Below, in pieces: positions 21,779-32,290 of a stretch of DNA of 64,000 nucleotides. A model generated the notes under the pieces. That model ran no database searches, had not been told where the DNA came from, and saw only the letters and a list, made by a program, of their open reading frames with translations. The stretch spans positions 1 through 64,000 of the forward strand of contig WHVA01000406.1 of assembly GCA_015179125.1 (NCBI GenBank), given 5' to 3'. Position 1 is the first letter of the stretch, and every line of letters begins with the position of its first letter. The DNA comes from Gautieria morchelliformis (lineage: Eukaryota; Basidiomycota; Agaricomycetes; Gomphales; Gomphaceae). Both the position numbers and the translations under genes were made by a program.

Positions 21779-22367
21779 ATGTCATCCAGCTCATGCTCGT
21801 ATTCCTCAGAACAGGTCGAGAGTGCGTATGCCAATCTCTTCGCGCCCCCACCTAATTTCCCTTTGTAGACCTTATGAAGGCGCTAGCCTCCAAAGGCCTT
21901 GGGCCTGATGATATTATCAAATCATTATCTAACGGTTAGCCCTTTCAATGTGCATATATTATTTATATATTATTTATAATTGGTCCTTCAGGCTCTGGGA
22001 CCTCACCTCGGGCTAGTGCGAAAGCTGGACTCTCATCACCACCAGACGACAGCACCTTTACCGACCGCTCATTTTCGGAGCTTATCCCCTCTCTCCGTCA
22101 AAGCTCCTCTTCCAATCCCCATTTCAAGCCGATCCGTGTGCCTCCTCCCCACATAACTATACAGAAGGTGCCGAAGGTAAACCTTTCATATTAATGAGAT
22201 CTCCTTTCTGACATTTTTTCAGGCCTCATCTTCCACCGCTCTCTCTGCGCCCGCTGTAAGGAAGTCCAAGCGGCAGGACATACCGGCCCCAGGTTATCCA
22301 TGTGCCGCATCCTCTTGTATGTTTGCTCACCTTCGTTCTCCTCTGCACAGCCCGATACCGCGACTAA
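21779..22367 (+). CDS. small serine/proline-rich protein of unknown function
   Basis: Five exons join in phase to a 126-residue protein: 21779-21821, 21869-21934, 21992-22176, 22223-22292 and 22351-22367. The introns have good ends (GTGCGT...TAG, GTTAGC...CAG, GTAAAC...CAG, GTTATC...CAG) and lengths of 46-58 bp, which supports a real transcript. The protein begins MSSSSCSYSSEQVENLMKAL, has a short helix-like segment ending GLGPDDIIKSL, and is then Ser/Pro/Lys-rich (APAVRKSKRQDIPAP). No domain is recognised. If the last intron is retained the frame extends to about 22699. It shares an upstream region with the divergent deleted transposon gene, so it may belong to the same element. Confidence 0.45.
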
Positions 22368-23087
22368 GTCAGCCGTCTCATCGTATTCCCATGCCTCTTT
22401 CGTGCAGCCAAGCTCGTCACTCATGCTTTATGCTTTCCACAGTGGTTCACTCTCACAGCCTCTCCCTGCCGTATCCACTCCCTGTTGCCCCTTCATCGCA
22501 TTTCGATATCTTTCATCGCTCTCGATTGCTGACACATTCTCGTTTTCTGCCACACGCGACTTGCTTTCGATATATTCCCTGCACGTACCACTTACCTAGA
22601 TGCCAAGCTCGCTCTCCCCATCTCAATTCCCTACTCGCTTCGATTCCCAGCACGTTCAACGATGCGCTCGACTCTGCACGCTACTATGGGTCCTCATGAT
22701 GTCTCGATGGTCTAGCTCTGTTTTTTGCTCTTTATTCCGTACATGTTCGCTCCTACGGTTTGCTATGTGATCGCCTGCCATGTATTTACAACCTGAAATC
22801 AAGTTCATTTGTGGCTATATAGAAGTCCCAAAAGCACTTGGATACCGCGCAAAAACCGCTGCCGGCAAGCCACAAATTGCGCTAAAATGTTCATGATCAC
22901 TACTGAATTTCAGGCCCTGCCGATCGGGGGAAAAAAACTTAAGGTAGCCGGTTCCAGGCTCCTTTTGAACTTCTTAGCAGTCCCTTATGGACTGATTCTC
23001 CAGGCGCCAATTGTACTGATTTTCAGGGGGCGCTCTTCCTGCAGTGCCCCAAAACGCGGTGACTTTGAAGATTCCCGCACGCGGAAG
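22368..23087. other. no gene seen
   Basis: Apart from a possible extension of the preceding gene to 22699, nothing recognisable lies here up to the target duplication of the large transposon. Confidence 0.4.
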
Positions 23088-23095
23088 CGGTCAGC
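23088..23095 (+). repeat. left 8-bp target site duplication (CGGTCAGC)
   Basis: CGGTCAGC here is repeated at 31091-31098 in the same orientation. Each copy lies exactly 6 nt outside the inverted motif GGCAACTGACGCC, so the two are positioned as a target duplication. Confidence 0.75.
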
Positions 23096-24720
23096 CGGAT
23101 AGGCAACTGACGCCGGTTGTATTTGGACCGTACAGCCGGCTGTAAATACATGTACGACCTGCTGTAATATACACGCGCGCTTATACCAAACGCGCATTTG
23201 CCTATGGTGCACAGGCCCCGTCTCCCAACTCCAAGGACACTACCGTGCACACGCACCGTCCCCGGCCTCCACGTACGGTGCACACGCACCATCCCCGGCG
23301 TCCCCGTACGGTGCACGACCACTGAAGCCGCCCCGCAGTACGGTGCACACGCCCCGAAGCCGGCCTCCACGTACGGTGCACACGCACCGTCCCCGGCGTT
23401 CATGTACGGTGCACGCGCCCTGATGCCGCCTCGCAAGTACGGTGCACGCGCACTGAAGCCGCCTCGACGTACGGTGCACACGCACTGAAACCACCTCGCC
23501 GTACGGTGCACACGCGCCGTACCCGGTGTCCACATACGGTGCACGCGCACGCCTCGCAGGACGGTGCACACGCGGCGTCCACGTGCGGTGCACACGCACC
23601 ATCCCCGGCGTCCACGTACGGTGCACCCGCACTGAAGCCGCCTCGCAGTACGGTGCACACGCCCCGCAGCCGGCCTCCACGTATGGTGCACACGCCCCGT
23701 CCCCGGTGTCCACATACGGTGCACGCGCACGCCTCGCAGGACGGTGCGCACGCGGCGTCCACGTGCGGTACACACGCACCATCCCGGGCGTCCACGTACG
23801 GTGCACCCGCACTGAAGCCGCCTCGCAGTACGGTGCACACGCCCCGCAGCCGGCCTCCACGTATGGTGCACACGCCCCGTTCCCGGTGTCCACATACGGT
23901 GCACGCGCACGCCTCGCAGGACGGTGCACACGCGGCGTCCACGTGCGGTGTACACGCACCGTCCCCGGCCTCCACGTACGGTGCACGACCACTGAAGCCG
24001 GCCTCCACGCGCACTGAAACCACCTCGCAGTACGGAGCACACGCACCATCCCCGGTGTTCACCTACCACGCACCCGTACCCGGCGTCCACGTACGGTGCA
24101 CGCGCACACTGAAGCCGCCTCGCACTACGGTGCACGCGCACCGTCCGCGGCATCCACGTTCGGTGCACACGCACTGAGGCCGCCTCGCAGTACGGTGCAC
24201 CCGCACCGTCCCCGGTGTCCACGTACGGTGCACGCGCACTGTCCTGGGTGAATGCGTGGTCCACCCCCTCCAGTGCACATGCACCGTATCTAGACCCAAA
24301 GTGGTGTCCCCAGGGGTTCCTCTTCGTCTGAGAGAGCGCGGAAAGGGCGGCGCTTGGGCAGACGAGTTCGGACCAGCCACGGATCCCGCCGCCTTCTGCT
24401 GCGCGAGGCGGAAGGGGCCAGCTAACGGACGTGAGGTCATTACCGAGGGGATGTCTCCTAAGGCGGGCATGCTCGTGCTCATTGGATTGATTGCGCCGTG
24501 GGGGTACATCCTTGTGGTCTGGCCCCTGAGGGATTTGACATATCCATCAAGAATCATAAATTAGTGAGTCCCCTTGGGTTTTACGGTCCTTGATTGAACT
24601 TGTCATACCGTTGACCGTACCAAAGACGGAGTGGAAGGCAAACATGCGACGCGTGTCGCTGAGGGATCACGTGATACCACGTGACACGTCCCCACCCGTG
24701 GGATAGCTAAAATGAATAAT
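23096..24720 (+). repeat. left inverted arm of the KDZ transposon
   Basis: Outer unique part 23096-23230; minisatellite about 23260-24260, with about 30 degenerate 33-bp units around CGTACGGTGCAC. A unique part 24290-24550 has no counterpart in the other arm. The inner inverted block 24555-24720 includes 'gaccgtacc', 'caaacatgcg' and CACGTG motifs. Because 33 is divisible by three, several long but meaningless open frames cross it on both strands. Confidence 0.8.
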
Positions 24721-25218
24721 GTCATTTCATATCGCATTTCGGTCGCCTACATCGCGTGTCTGTCCTGTGCAATTGACAGACTGTCAAGAGTATTAGTAGC
24801 TCCTTTCACACTGGCTCAAATTCTATCAACCAGGTCTTGTTTAGAAGCTATGAGCCTGTAGACACTCAGAAAAATGTCCAAACCATGATACCTCCATTGT
24901 ACGTACCAGGAGGTTGTGACGCTTTCCTGACCGTTGGTGGGTCACGTGCACGGTGGCACAGACAACAATACAACCAGAACTATTTATTATATTCTCGCTG
25001 TGATAAGCAACACCACCAAGTACCTGTGATTCATATTTGCAGCTTCTATCCTGCATGGTTGTGCATAATATATTATGGCAGGGGTTCGATGGCTGTGTCA
25101 ATTTAGTATTACTATTTGTCCATTTATTGAACTTCACAGGGTGTCAGAGTAGAAGACTGAGGAGAAGCCGGGATTTCAGTGGATTTCAGTCTTGACTGAC
25201 GTCCATGCGGATACCGTT
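24721..25218. other. interior of transposon, no gene seen
   Basis: AT-rich stretch inside the transposon, downstream of the minus-strand gene. It probably holds that gene's 3' untranslated region; no polyadenylation signal is clear. Confidence 0.35.
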
Positions 25219-26035
25219 TCAGCGCAGGGCGCCCTGGCCCTCTGCGCCCTCGTTGTCTCTGGGACATCTGAGCACGGTTCTTAGTTCTGGAGAGAAAGAT
25301 GAAATGCAGTCTGACATGTTATATGAACAGCGAGCCCCATTGTTCTCATGAGAGATGCAGCCATTGTCCACATGCTGGAATCAATGGTGCGTGGTCAAAT
25401 AAGGTAGACAAGCACATAAATTGAGTTGTCGTGTCAAAAAGCTGCGTAGATGATTTAACATACCCCCTGAGTATTTTTGAGCAGTTGATGACCCTCGACT
25501 GCCATGCTTCGTTGGTGCTGCCTGACTTCTTGCACTAAGGCAGTTGTATCACATCCAATCTCAGAAACTACTTGCGAGACTGCTGACGGTATAGGGGATG
25601 GAGGCAGTGGGGGGAGATTCGCACGCTCGAGTTCCGCTATGACTTTGGTGGTACTGTCATTTGGGGGAGGAGTTTTACGTGGAGCCTGCTGGCGTGAAAC
25701 TTTGCATGTGGACATTGTATGAACTCGATCATCATGATCTTCAGAAGACACAGAATTGGCGTCTTCTCTTACACTGTCCCACTGAGCATCAGGTCAAGGA
25801 CGAACGCATCCAAGGATGACTCACACCTACATTTGAGGCTGCACACTTCGTTTTCTAGTGCGTCCATATAGGCCGCCAACACAGCTACAGACAAAATGAG
25901 CCTCTGGTGCAATTAGGATGATGCAAGAGGGTACTCACTTTGAAAAACACTTTGACGGCCTCCAGCTATTGATAAGGCCGCGCGTTGCCTCCACATTGCG
26001 GTGGGGAGGCCCATGACATCATCAGAGAGAAACAT
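25219..26035 (-). CDS. accessory gene of the KDZ transposon, unknown function
   Basis: A four-exon model fits on the minus strand. It starts at the ATG at 26035 (MFLSDDVMGLPTAMWRQRAA), continues after an intron with VLAAYMDALENE, then WDSVREDANSVSSEDHDDRV through a Pro/Thr-rich stretch to ALVQEVRQHQRSMAVEGHQL, ending NTQG. After a further intron it reads HVDNGCISHENNGARCSYNM to the TGA at 25221-25219. All junctions have GT...AG ends and keep phase, although the second donor (GTGTGC) is weak. Residues around VQEVRQHQRSM look helical and charged. No domain is recognised. It is divergent from the transposase, as in two-gene DNA transposons, so a helper or DNA-binding role is possible but unproved. 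Confidence 0.4.
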
Positions 26036-26874
26036 GCCAGGGCAGGGATGGCCGAAAATTCAGGCCTGAGAACAATTGGATTTGCTTAAGAAAATTCTTG
26101 GGTTGGATCGAAGGTCTTTTGGTCACAATTAGAGTGATGCAACTCTGAGATCCAAGTATTGAGAAATAGCTAATTTACTCACCAACCAGGTCACCTACCT
26201 AGGATCTGACAATTATCCCCAACCCTCCTGGTTTTAGGGATGAGACCGAGCCCGCATATATAGAATTTGACGCAGCGGCTGGGTAGCAGCTAAAAGTCGG
26301 GACAGAAATGTGATAGTGGTGTGACAGAAACTCATCCACAGTGTGACAGAATTGGAGTTGCACAGGGACAGAAATAGAATAGTGGACTCGACACAAAAGC
26401 AATTTTTCAGGGACACTAGTGGTAAAACAAGGGGACACAAAAGGTATGTTCGGGACCGAAATGGGATATCAAGTGACATTATTAGGTCATGCTGTGGGAT
26501 AGGTCCCGACGGGCCGCCCCAGTTGGTCACACGCGGCCACAAGTTGCCTCTCAATGTCCTCGGGGCTATGTGAGGTGTTGGGTTGGGACATCTGGGAGAT
26601 GTCAAGGGGATGAAGACAGGCGGTGGACATGGGCGTATGGGGAGTGGGAGATGGCGCCAATGGGGCAGGCTCCTAGGCCACATTGGTCAGGTATGGAGCG
26701 GAAATTATATCTGCTTCTTTCAATGGTCTACAAACGCCGTTGCTCATCATTGTTTGTGGGATATGGAGCTACAACATATGCTATTTATGGAGGGGGATGA
26801 TGGGGGGCTTGTATGTCCATGGTCTGCAAAGGCCGCCAATCAAGCATGGCAGGCGAGTCCTGATCAGGCTCGCC
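26036..26874. other. interior of transposon, no gene seen
   Basis: The region 26290-26480 repeats words such as 'gggacagaaa' and 'gtgacagaa' (loose tandem repetition). Open frames on both strands show no coding character. Confidence 0.35.
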
Positions 26875-27093
26875 CTAGGCCCCATGAGGGCGCCTAGTGC
26901 ACATTGGGAGGTGGCCAAATTCGGCCTCGTAGGCCGAGACGAGAGCCTCAGTGCGGTCTTTTTCGAGCACCACTTGCTGGTGCTCACCCTCCAGCTGCCT
27001 CAGAGCCTTGCTGAGGTCCAGGGCCTCCCGCCGCCGGGATTGCGCTACCGCCCATGTCGTGACATCACGAACACGCGCGAGGTTCGGTACAAC
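26875..27093 (-). pseudogene. coiled-coil protein fragment inside the transposon
   Basis: A minus-strand frame ending in TAG at 26877-26875 reads ARVRDVTTWAVAQSRRREAL, DLSKALRQLEGEHQQVVLEK and EALVSAYEAEFGHLPMCTRR. The charged, heptad-like pattern suggests a coiled coil. It has no ATG and begins just after a stop near 27105, so it is either a 3' exon of a longer gene or a relic. It may be an upstream part of the same minus-strand transcription unit. No family name can be given. Confidence 0.35.
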
Positions 27094-27900
27094 ACAAACG
27101 CATCACCGCGCGCCCGCACCCGCTACACACGATGTGGCCATGGGCCAGGACTTAAAGGCCGGGCCTTATTCACACACCGAGGTGAGGAGGGAGACCCTGG
27201 GGTGTGGCACTGTGACCACCATGCCACCAGCGGGGATTGCCCTCACATTGCCCATGTAAGGGCAACCCTGGCTAGTTGTGGAGATCACACTACCACACAA
27301 CTGACAAGGGGAAATCCGAAGTCTGTATAACTGGACAGAGTATACAAGAGGGGGGATTCTCACCTGACAAGGGGAAATCCGAAGAGAAAAGTCTAAGGAC
27401 CCCCAATGTCAGTGACCCCGTATTATACTATGCTGCGCAGCCAGGGACAACACTTGGCACCCGCCATCAACCCTGCATCTCCCTGACCCTTGATCGACCA
27501 TTGATGCCACCTATTACGCGAGTTGCTTGATTTCCAACACTGTTCTGAGAGTGGAAGTCGGAAATTGGAGTGGAACTGGCAAGGCGAACAGAACTGGTGG
27601 AAGTTCTCCCAGAAGCGGAATCATTTCCGAAAGCGGAGGCGGAGATGGAATCGGAACCGGAAGCGGAGTCGGAAATGGAGTCGGAACTGGGTGTGGTGTC
27701 GGAACTGGAAATGGAAAACAGGGTGTCCCCTGACAGCCCAGACGTGGCAGCACTTGCACCTGCTGCGGGCCAGCGACCCCAAGCTCACTCAGGCAATGAC
27801 ACCCAAGCAAGGGGTGCCACTGATGGGCACTGCTGTACCTGGTGCGTGCGATGATACCTATGGTTGCAACCGCCTCGCCGCAATCTGATGCACAGATCGG
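27094..27900. other. possible 5' exons of the transposase gene; GGAA-rich low complexity
   Basis: The 27540-27720 segment is a degenerate hexanucleotide-like repeat (ggaag/cggaa words). The direct repeat 'gacaaggggaaatccgaag' occurs at 27303 and 27364. A frame from 27730 to 27841 followed by an intron-like GTGCGT...CACAG (27842-27895) would join in phase to the exon before the transposase, but the protein it gives is not recognisable. Confidence 0.3.
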
Positions 27901-29306
27901 GTCGACATGCCCCCCACAACGGGCAACCTCATCCCCATCCCTGATCTTGCCCCAGAGTTGACCTCCGCTGACTATGAGTGATCTGTGTCTTACCACACAG
28001 TCCCGCTCCCTGTGTGGGTGGCCCTCCCAGGCAAGGATAGCCGTGACTCACTCGCGCACACGGCGCTCTGTCCCCCGGCCCTGTTGGCACTCGAGGCAAG
28101 CTCACGGTGCGCATGGCACCCTCAGATAACAGTCATGCCGGGACACCAGGGCATCAAACCCCTTGAGTGCACGATTTACACCCTGACATGCACTTTGGAC
28201 CGTGTCATGCAGGTGGTGCGATGCACCAGTTTCCCTGCGCGCGGGTGGTGTTCTTGCGGCCCAGACCTGGGCACACTGGGCCTGTTTAATTACAACAATC
28301 ACTCCATGCTTATGCATGACCTCCTAGATGAATACACTAGTGCATACACACTCGCTGAAACCCCGTTCAGCATGTGGACACAAGGAGTCGTGAGAAGGTA
28401 CATGATACATGGTTCCAGCAGACCCTTTGTGTCAGTCGAAGTCTTCCATAACGTAGGGTTGATCACTGAAGGTGGTCACAACTCTGCATCCATTCTGTCC
28501 AGTGTCCCAGCAATCAGTAACCTCGTCACTGTGTGGCAGTCAGAGAATCCCATGTTGCCTTGTGTGGCATACAACGTGTTTGCATGGGTCCTCGTGCGCT
28601 CCCGAGAAGTGTGGCAGCTGGTCCTTGGTGCAGACCGCACGCAATCACCTTCTGCATCCATGGAGGCCTTGGACTGGTGCCAGGTGAGTCACTGCTCTAA
28701 CAGCCAGGGCGGCAGATGTTCACACAATGTCGCCAGACTGGGACATGGTACACACAGCGCCCCTCCTACCCACTGCTGCGCCATGACACCCGAAATGAGC
28801 CCTTAGGTGACCGCGGTGGGAAGTGCTCGAAGTTTTTCGGGAGCTACAAAACGCAGGGTCTAACCGGTGGCATCATGTGCTGCTGGTGCACGCACTCTGT
28901 CTGCTATGGTTTCCATTGCATCCCAAGTGGGGAGGGACGCAGCGATGTCTTTTCCGCGTTGTTCATGAGGTGGGAGGCTGCCCCCAAACTCGTCGTGTAT
29001 GATTTCGCCTGCGCTCTCGCACCATATTGCATGACACGTGAGCCTGCCTTCTTTGGAGACACCCTCTTTGCCGTGGATTATTTTCACTCTGGAGGTCATA
29101 CCAAGTGCTCACCTTCCTCGTTCTTGTCAACTTACGCAGCTCCCGACCCATGCCTTGCTGCCGTGAACACGAGTGCGGCTGAGTGTGGTAACAGCGGGCT
29201 CAACCGCATACGCAAAGGGGTGAGCTACATGACGCAGGGACGGGCCATAGTATACACTCAGGGCTTTGTAAGTGTATGGAACAGGCTGAAATCCAGCGCA
29301 TGGTGA
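27901..29306 (+). CDS. KDZ-type transposase with CxC6-like cysteine cluster
   Basis: Two exons, 27901-28683 and 28737-29306, joined by a 53-bp intron (GTGAGT...CCAG), phase 0. The first exon has the cysteine-rich block found next to KDZ transposases: CPPALLALE, RCAWHP, LECTIYTLTC, VVRC, WCSCGPDLGTLGLFNYNNHS and DLLDEYTSAYTLAETPF. The second exon has GGIMCCWCTHSVCYGFHCIP, then YDFACALAPYCMTREPAFF (aspartate codon 29001-29003), DYFHSGGHTKC (29076-29078) and AAECGNSGLNRIRKGVSYM (glutamate codon 29181-29183). These fit the D-D-E catalytic order of an RNase H-fold transposase; that assignment is my inference. A TGA at 27979-27981 interrupts the upstream frame, and the open part from 27985 has no ATG, so either an intron is missed or this copy is inactive. 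The N-terminus is undefined. Confidence 0.7.
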
Positions 29307-29770
29307 TGGGATAGACCAATGGGGCCCATCCCCAACTGACAGACTCTCATTTGTTCTTACTCTGGATAGCTTAGTTGAATGTGATTCCTGCTCTATGAAT
29401 TATAGAGATTAATTTGTACTCCATGCCCACATGCACTGGACATGCGCCTCACCCGACGACCCAGGTGCTTTCATGGCTTAGAATACGCACACGCAGTGCA
29501 AGTGCGTGAATCTCAACTTGGTTCATCCATCCATTGCTTAAAATCCTAATGCGCACACCGCACACGTGCAGATGCTAACATGGATGCCATGTTAGAAAAG
29601 ACCTGATCCAGGTCCTTTCATTTCCCCCTTAGAGTGCTACCACACATGCAGACCAGTTCCAAGACATTAATAAATATATATTCATGCCAAAGAGATATAC
29701 ATCAATCTCAATGGCATTGGTGGTACACCTGAGGACCAGTACCGCGTGGATGAGGCCCAGGTGAACGTGG
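29307..29770. other. interior of transposon, 3' flank of the transposase
   Basis: No gene seen. Short repeated words ('gcacacgcagtgcaagtgcg', 'aatcctaatgcgcacacc') occur at 29480-29570. Confidence 0.35.
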
Positions 29771-31090
29771 GCATCCCCCTCGGAACGCACGTGATCAGGA
29801 TGCCACGCGTGTCTCCAGCGTGTCACGTGATCAACGCGTCGCACGCCACGCATGTTTGCTTCTCACTGCGTCTTGGGTACGGTCACCGGTGAGCAAAGTT
29901 CATTGCGGGTCCATAAATAATCAGGGGGACTGACTATATTCACGAAATGTCCAGTCACTGTCTACCTCTCATCTTGCCGCAGGGAGAACGGCCATCGATT
30001 CAACCCCCACAGCGCAAGCTGATGACCTTGAGTGTGGCCGCCTGAGGTGCCGTTCACTGGCTCATGCTTTCACGCCTATTACCTACCACCTTCTAACTAC
30101 CGCCTTCTACCTCAGGAGATGGCGGCGGAACCCGCGGCTTGTGCACCGTACGTTGGGGCCGGTAGGGTGCGTGTGCACGCTACGTGGAGCTGCGTTGGGC
30201 ACCGTACGTTGGGGCCAGGGATGGTGCGTGTGCACGGTACGTGGAGCCGGGTTGGGCACGGTACGTGGAGGCCGGCTTCGGTGCGTGTGCACGGTACGTG
30301 GAGGCCGGGGATGGTGCGGGTGCACCGTACGTGGACGCCGGGGATGGTGCGTGTGCACCGTACCCGGAGGCCGGCTTCGGTGTGCGAGATGGCGGCGGAA
30401 CCCGCGGCTTGTGCACCGTACGTGGAGGCCGGGGACGGTGCGTGTGCACCGCACGTGGACCCCGGTGATGGTGCGTGTGCACCGTACGTGGACGCCGGGG
30501 ATGGTGCGTGTGCACCGTACGTGGAGGCCGGGGATGGTGCGTGTGCACCGTACGTGGAGGCCGGGGATGGTGCGTGTGCACCGTACGTGGACGCCGGCTT
30601 CGGTGCGCGTGCACCGTATTGCGAGGCGGCTTCAGTGGTCGTGCACCGTACTTGGAGCCCAGGGATGGTGCGTGTGCACCGTACTGCGAGGCGGCTTCAG
30701 TGCGTGTGCACCGTACGTGGAGGCCGGGGATGGTGCGTGTCCACCGTACGTGGAGGCCGGCTTCGGTGGTCGTGCACCGTACTTGGAGCCCAGGGATGGT
30801 GCGTGTGCACCGTACTGCGAGGCGGCTTCAGTGCCTGGGCACCGTACGTGGAGGCCGGGGATGGTGCGGGTGCACCGTACGTGGAGGCCAGGGACGGTGC
30901 GGGTGCACCGTACGTGGACGCCGGCTTCGGTGCGCGCACACCGTACGTGGAGGCCGGTTGGGAGACGAGGCATGTGCACCATAGGCGAATGCGCGCTGTG
31001 TCTAAGCGCGCGTGTATATTACACCAGGTCGTACATGTATTTACAGCCGGCTGTACGGTCCAAATACAACCGGCGTCAGTTGCCTGCCCC
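29771..31090 (-). repeat. right inverted arm of the KDZ transposon
   Basis: Read backwards this repeats the left arm: outer part 30960-31090, minisatellite about 30145-30960 (about 25 units of 33 bp around GTGCACCGTACG), and inner block 29800-29935 with CACGTGATC and 'catgtttgc'. It also holds a 30-bp motif 'gagatggcggcggaacccgc' duplicated at 30116 and 30387 that the left arm lacks, so the two arms have evolved separately. Confidence 0.8.
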
Positions 31091-31098
31091 CGGTCAGC
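31091..31098 (+). repeat. right 8-bp target site duplication (CGGTCAGC)
   Basis: Partner of 23088-23095. It lies 160 bp before the TIF11 start codon. Confidence 0.75.
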
Positions 31099-31258
31099 GC
31101 CGTGCACGGTTCGCGAGCAGGGCTGGCGCTCGAAATTTCAAACCCCTATTTACATAAGCCACCACCGCCAACGCTGGTTTCATACTTGCCTAGCCAACAA
31201 GCTACCACACAGCCTTGACCAGGCTCAACCTTGATTTCATACAACTCCATCGTCGGAT
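31099..31258 (+). promoter_or_regulatory. remaining promoter and leader of TIF11
   Basis: Only 160 bp separate the transposon from the start codon. A CA/CT-rich stretch (31160-31250) resembles a fungal leader. No TATA box is evident, although 'ctatttacataa' at 31144 is AT-rich. Upstream control sequences would have been displaced by 8 kb. Confidence 0.4.
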
Positions 31259-31933
31259 ATGCCGAAGGTAAGTGGGATGCACATTCTTGAATGTTGACCT
31301 GAGCACCTACCTGATCGTGACCTCCACTTATGTCGTAGAATAAGGGAAAGGTACGGCGTTCCTAGTTCTTGTATTGGAGGGTGATGCTGACGATGTTTGG
31401 TAGGGAGGGAAGAATAGGCGGCGGGGTAAGAATGAAAATGACGATGATAAGCGAGAGTTAGTGTTTAGGGAAGACGGCCAAGGTATGTCCCTTCTGGGTC
31501 GCTGTTGCGAGGTCAAACTTGATGCGTGGGTTCGGATTGAAAAAGAATATGCGCAAGTCATTAAGATGTTGGGGAATGGTCGGCTGGAGGCACAGTGCTT
31601 CGATGGGGAGAAAAGACTAGCCCATATCCGTGGCAAGATGCGTAAAAAGGTGTGTATTCGCTCCTCGGGGTTTGCAAGAAGCTCATCATCTGCTGTATCG
31701 CCTAGGTGTGGATCAATCAAGGCGATATCATCTTACTTTCCCTGCGAGACTTTCAAGACGACAAAGGGGACGTCATAGTGAAATACACGGCAGACGAGGC
31801 ACGTTCGCTGAAGGCGTACGGGGAGCTCCCGGAGAACGCCAAAATTAACGAGACGGACACGTTTGGCGAGGAGGATGGGGAGTGTACATTCGAGTTTGGC
31901 GAAGAAGGCGAGGTGGACATTGATGAGATCTGA
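31259..31933 (+). CDS. TIF11: translation initiation factor eIF1A
   Basis: eIF1A binds the A site of the 40S subunit and promotes scanning and start-codon selection. Five exons fit: 31259-31267, 31339-31350, 31404-31482, 31546-31649 and 31706-31933, giving 143 residues, the usual eukaryotic length. The basic N-terminus [19 protein letters not shown] is followed by the OB fold ([60 protein letters not shown]), the helical part ([20 protein letters not shown]) and the acidic tail ending EVDIDEI. The reading frame is intact. The acceptor before exon 4 is AAAAG rather than the usual pyrimidine-AG, but the protein match leaves little choice. Two very short first exons (9 and 12 nt) are notable. 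It lies between the KDZ transposon and the Helitron array. Confidence 0.95.
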
Positions 31934-32111
31934 GGTAGAGGGTGGTCATTTTACGATAGAGTTGGTGCGTCGGTGCTTTTGGAGGCTGATACATGAAGCA
32001 TGGTCGCTGACTTTTGTCCATGAAGGATGCTACCGTGTGTGGCGTGAAAGTACATTCCTGACATGGTGTATTATTTATTGTAATCTGAGTGCGCATGGGT
32101 TCCTGTTCCTG

Positions 32112-32290
32112 ACAACTCGGTGCGCAACTGGTCGTAGATATTGATTCATCACGTACCTTAGGATCGAGGGGCAATGCAGCCACGAGCTATTATGCGCACA
32201 CATCGCCAATGCTTGGATCGAAGCACCCAGCGCCATGCCATAAACGCGAGATTGCAGTAAGGTTAAATAAATGAATGTTTCATCACGGGT
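32112..32290 (+). repeat. dispersed about 175-bp repeat, copy B
   Basis: Inverted partner of 8009-8186. It starts 178 bp after the TIF11 stop, probably within or next to its 3' untranslated region, and ends about 20 bp before the first Helitron terminus. Confidence 0.8.

Larger units (their letters stand above)
23096..31090 (+). mobile_element. 8.0-kb KDZ-type DNA transposon with minisatellite inverted arms
   Basis: Left end CGGATAGGCAACTGACGCC and right end GGCGTCAGTTGCCTGCCCC are imperfect terminal inverted repeats. The inverted match continues inward for about 130 bp (CGGTTGTATTTGGACCGTAC, CAGCCGGCTGTAAATACATG and so on). The ends are flanked by the 8-bp duplication CGGTCAGC. Inside each end lies about 0.8-1 kb of a 33-bp minisatellite, then another inverted match (24555-24690 against 29800-29935). 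The core carries a transposase of the Kyakuja-Dileera-Zisupton (KDZ) group, a family described in basidiomycetes, on the plus strand, and a probable second gene on the minus strand. A stop at 27979 suggests this copy is now inactive. Confidence 0.75.

Noticed and set aside
23023-24264. Very long open frames (up to 413 codons) on both strands with repeats like VHRTWRPGMVR
   Set aside because: They arise because the minisatellite unit is 33 bp, divisible by three. They exist in several frames at once and are mirrored in the other arm (30032-31234).
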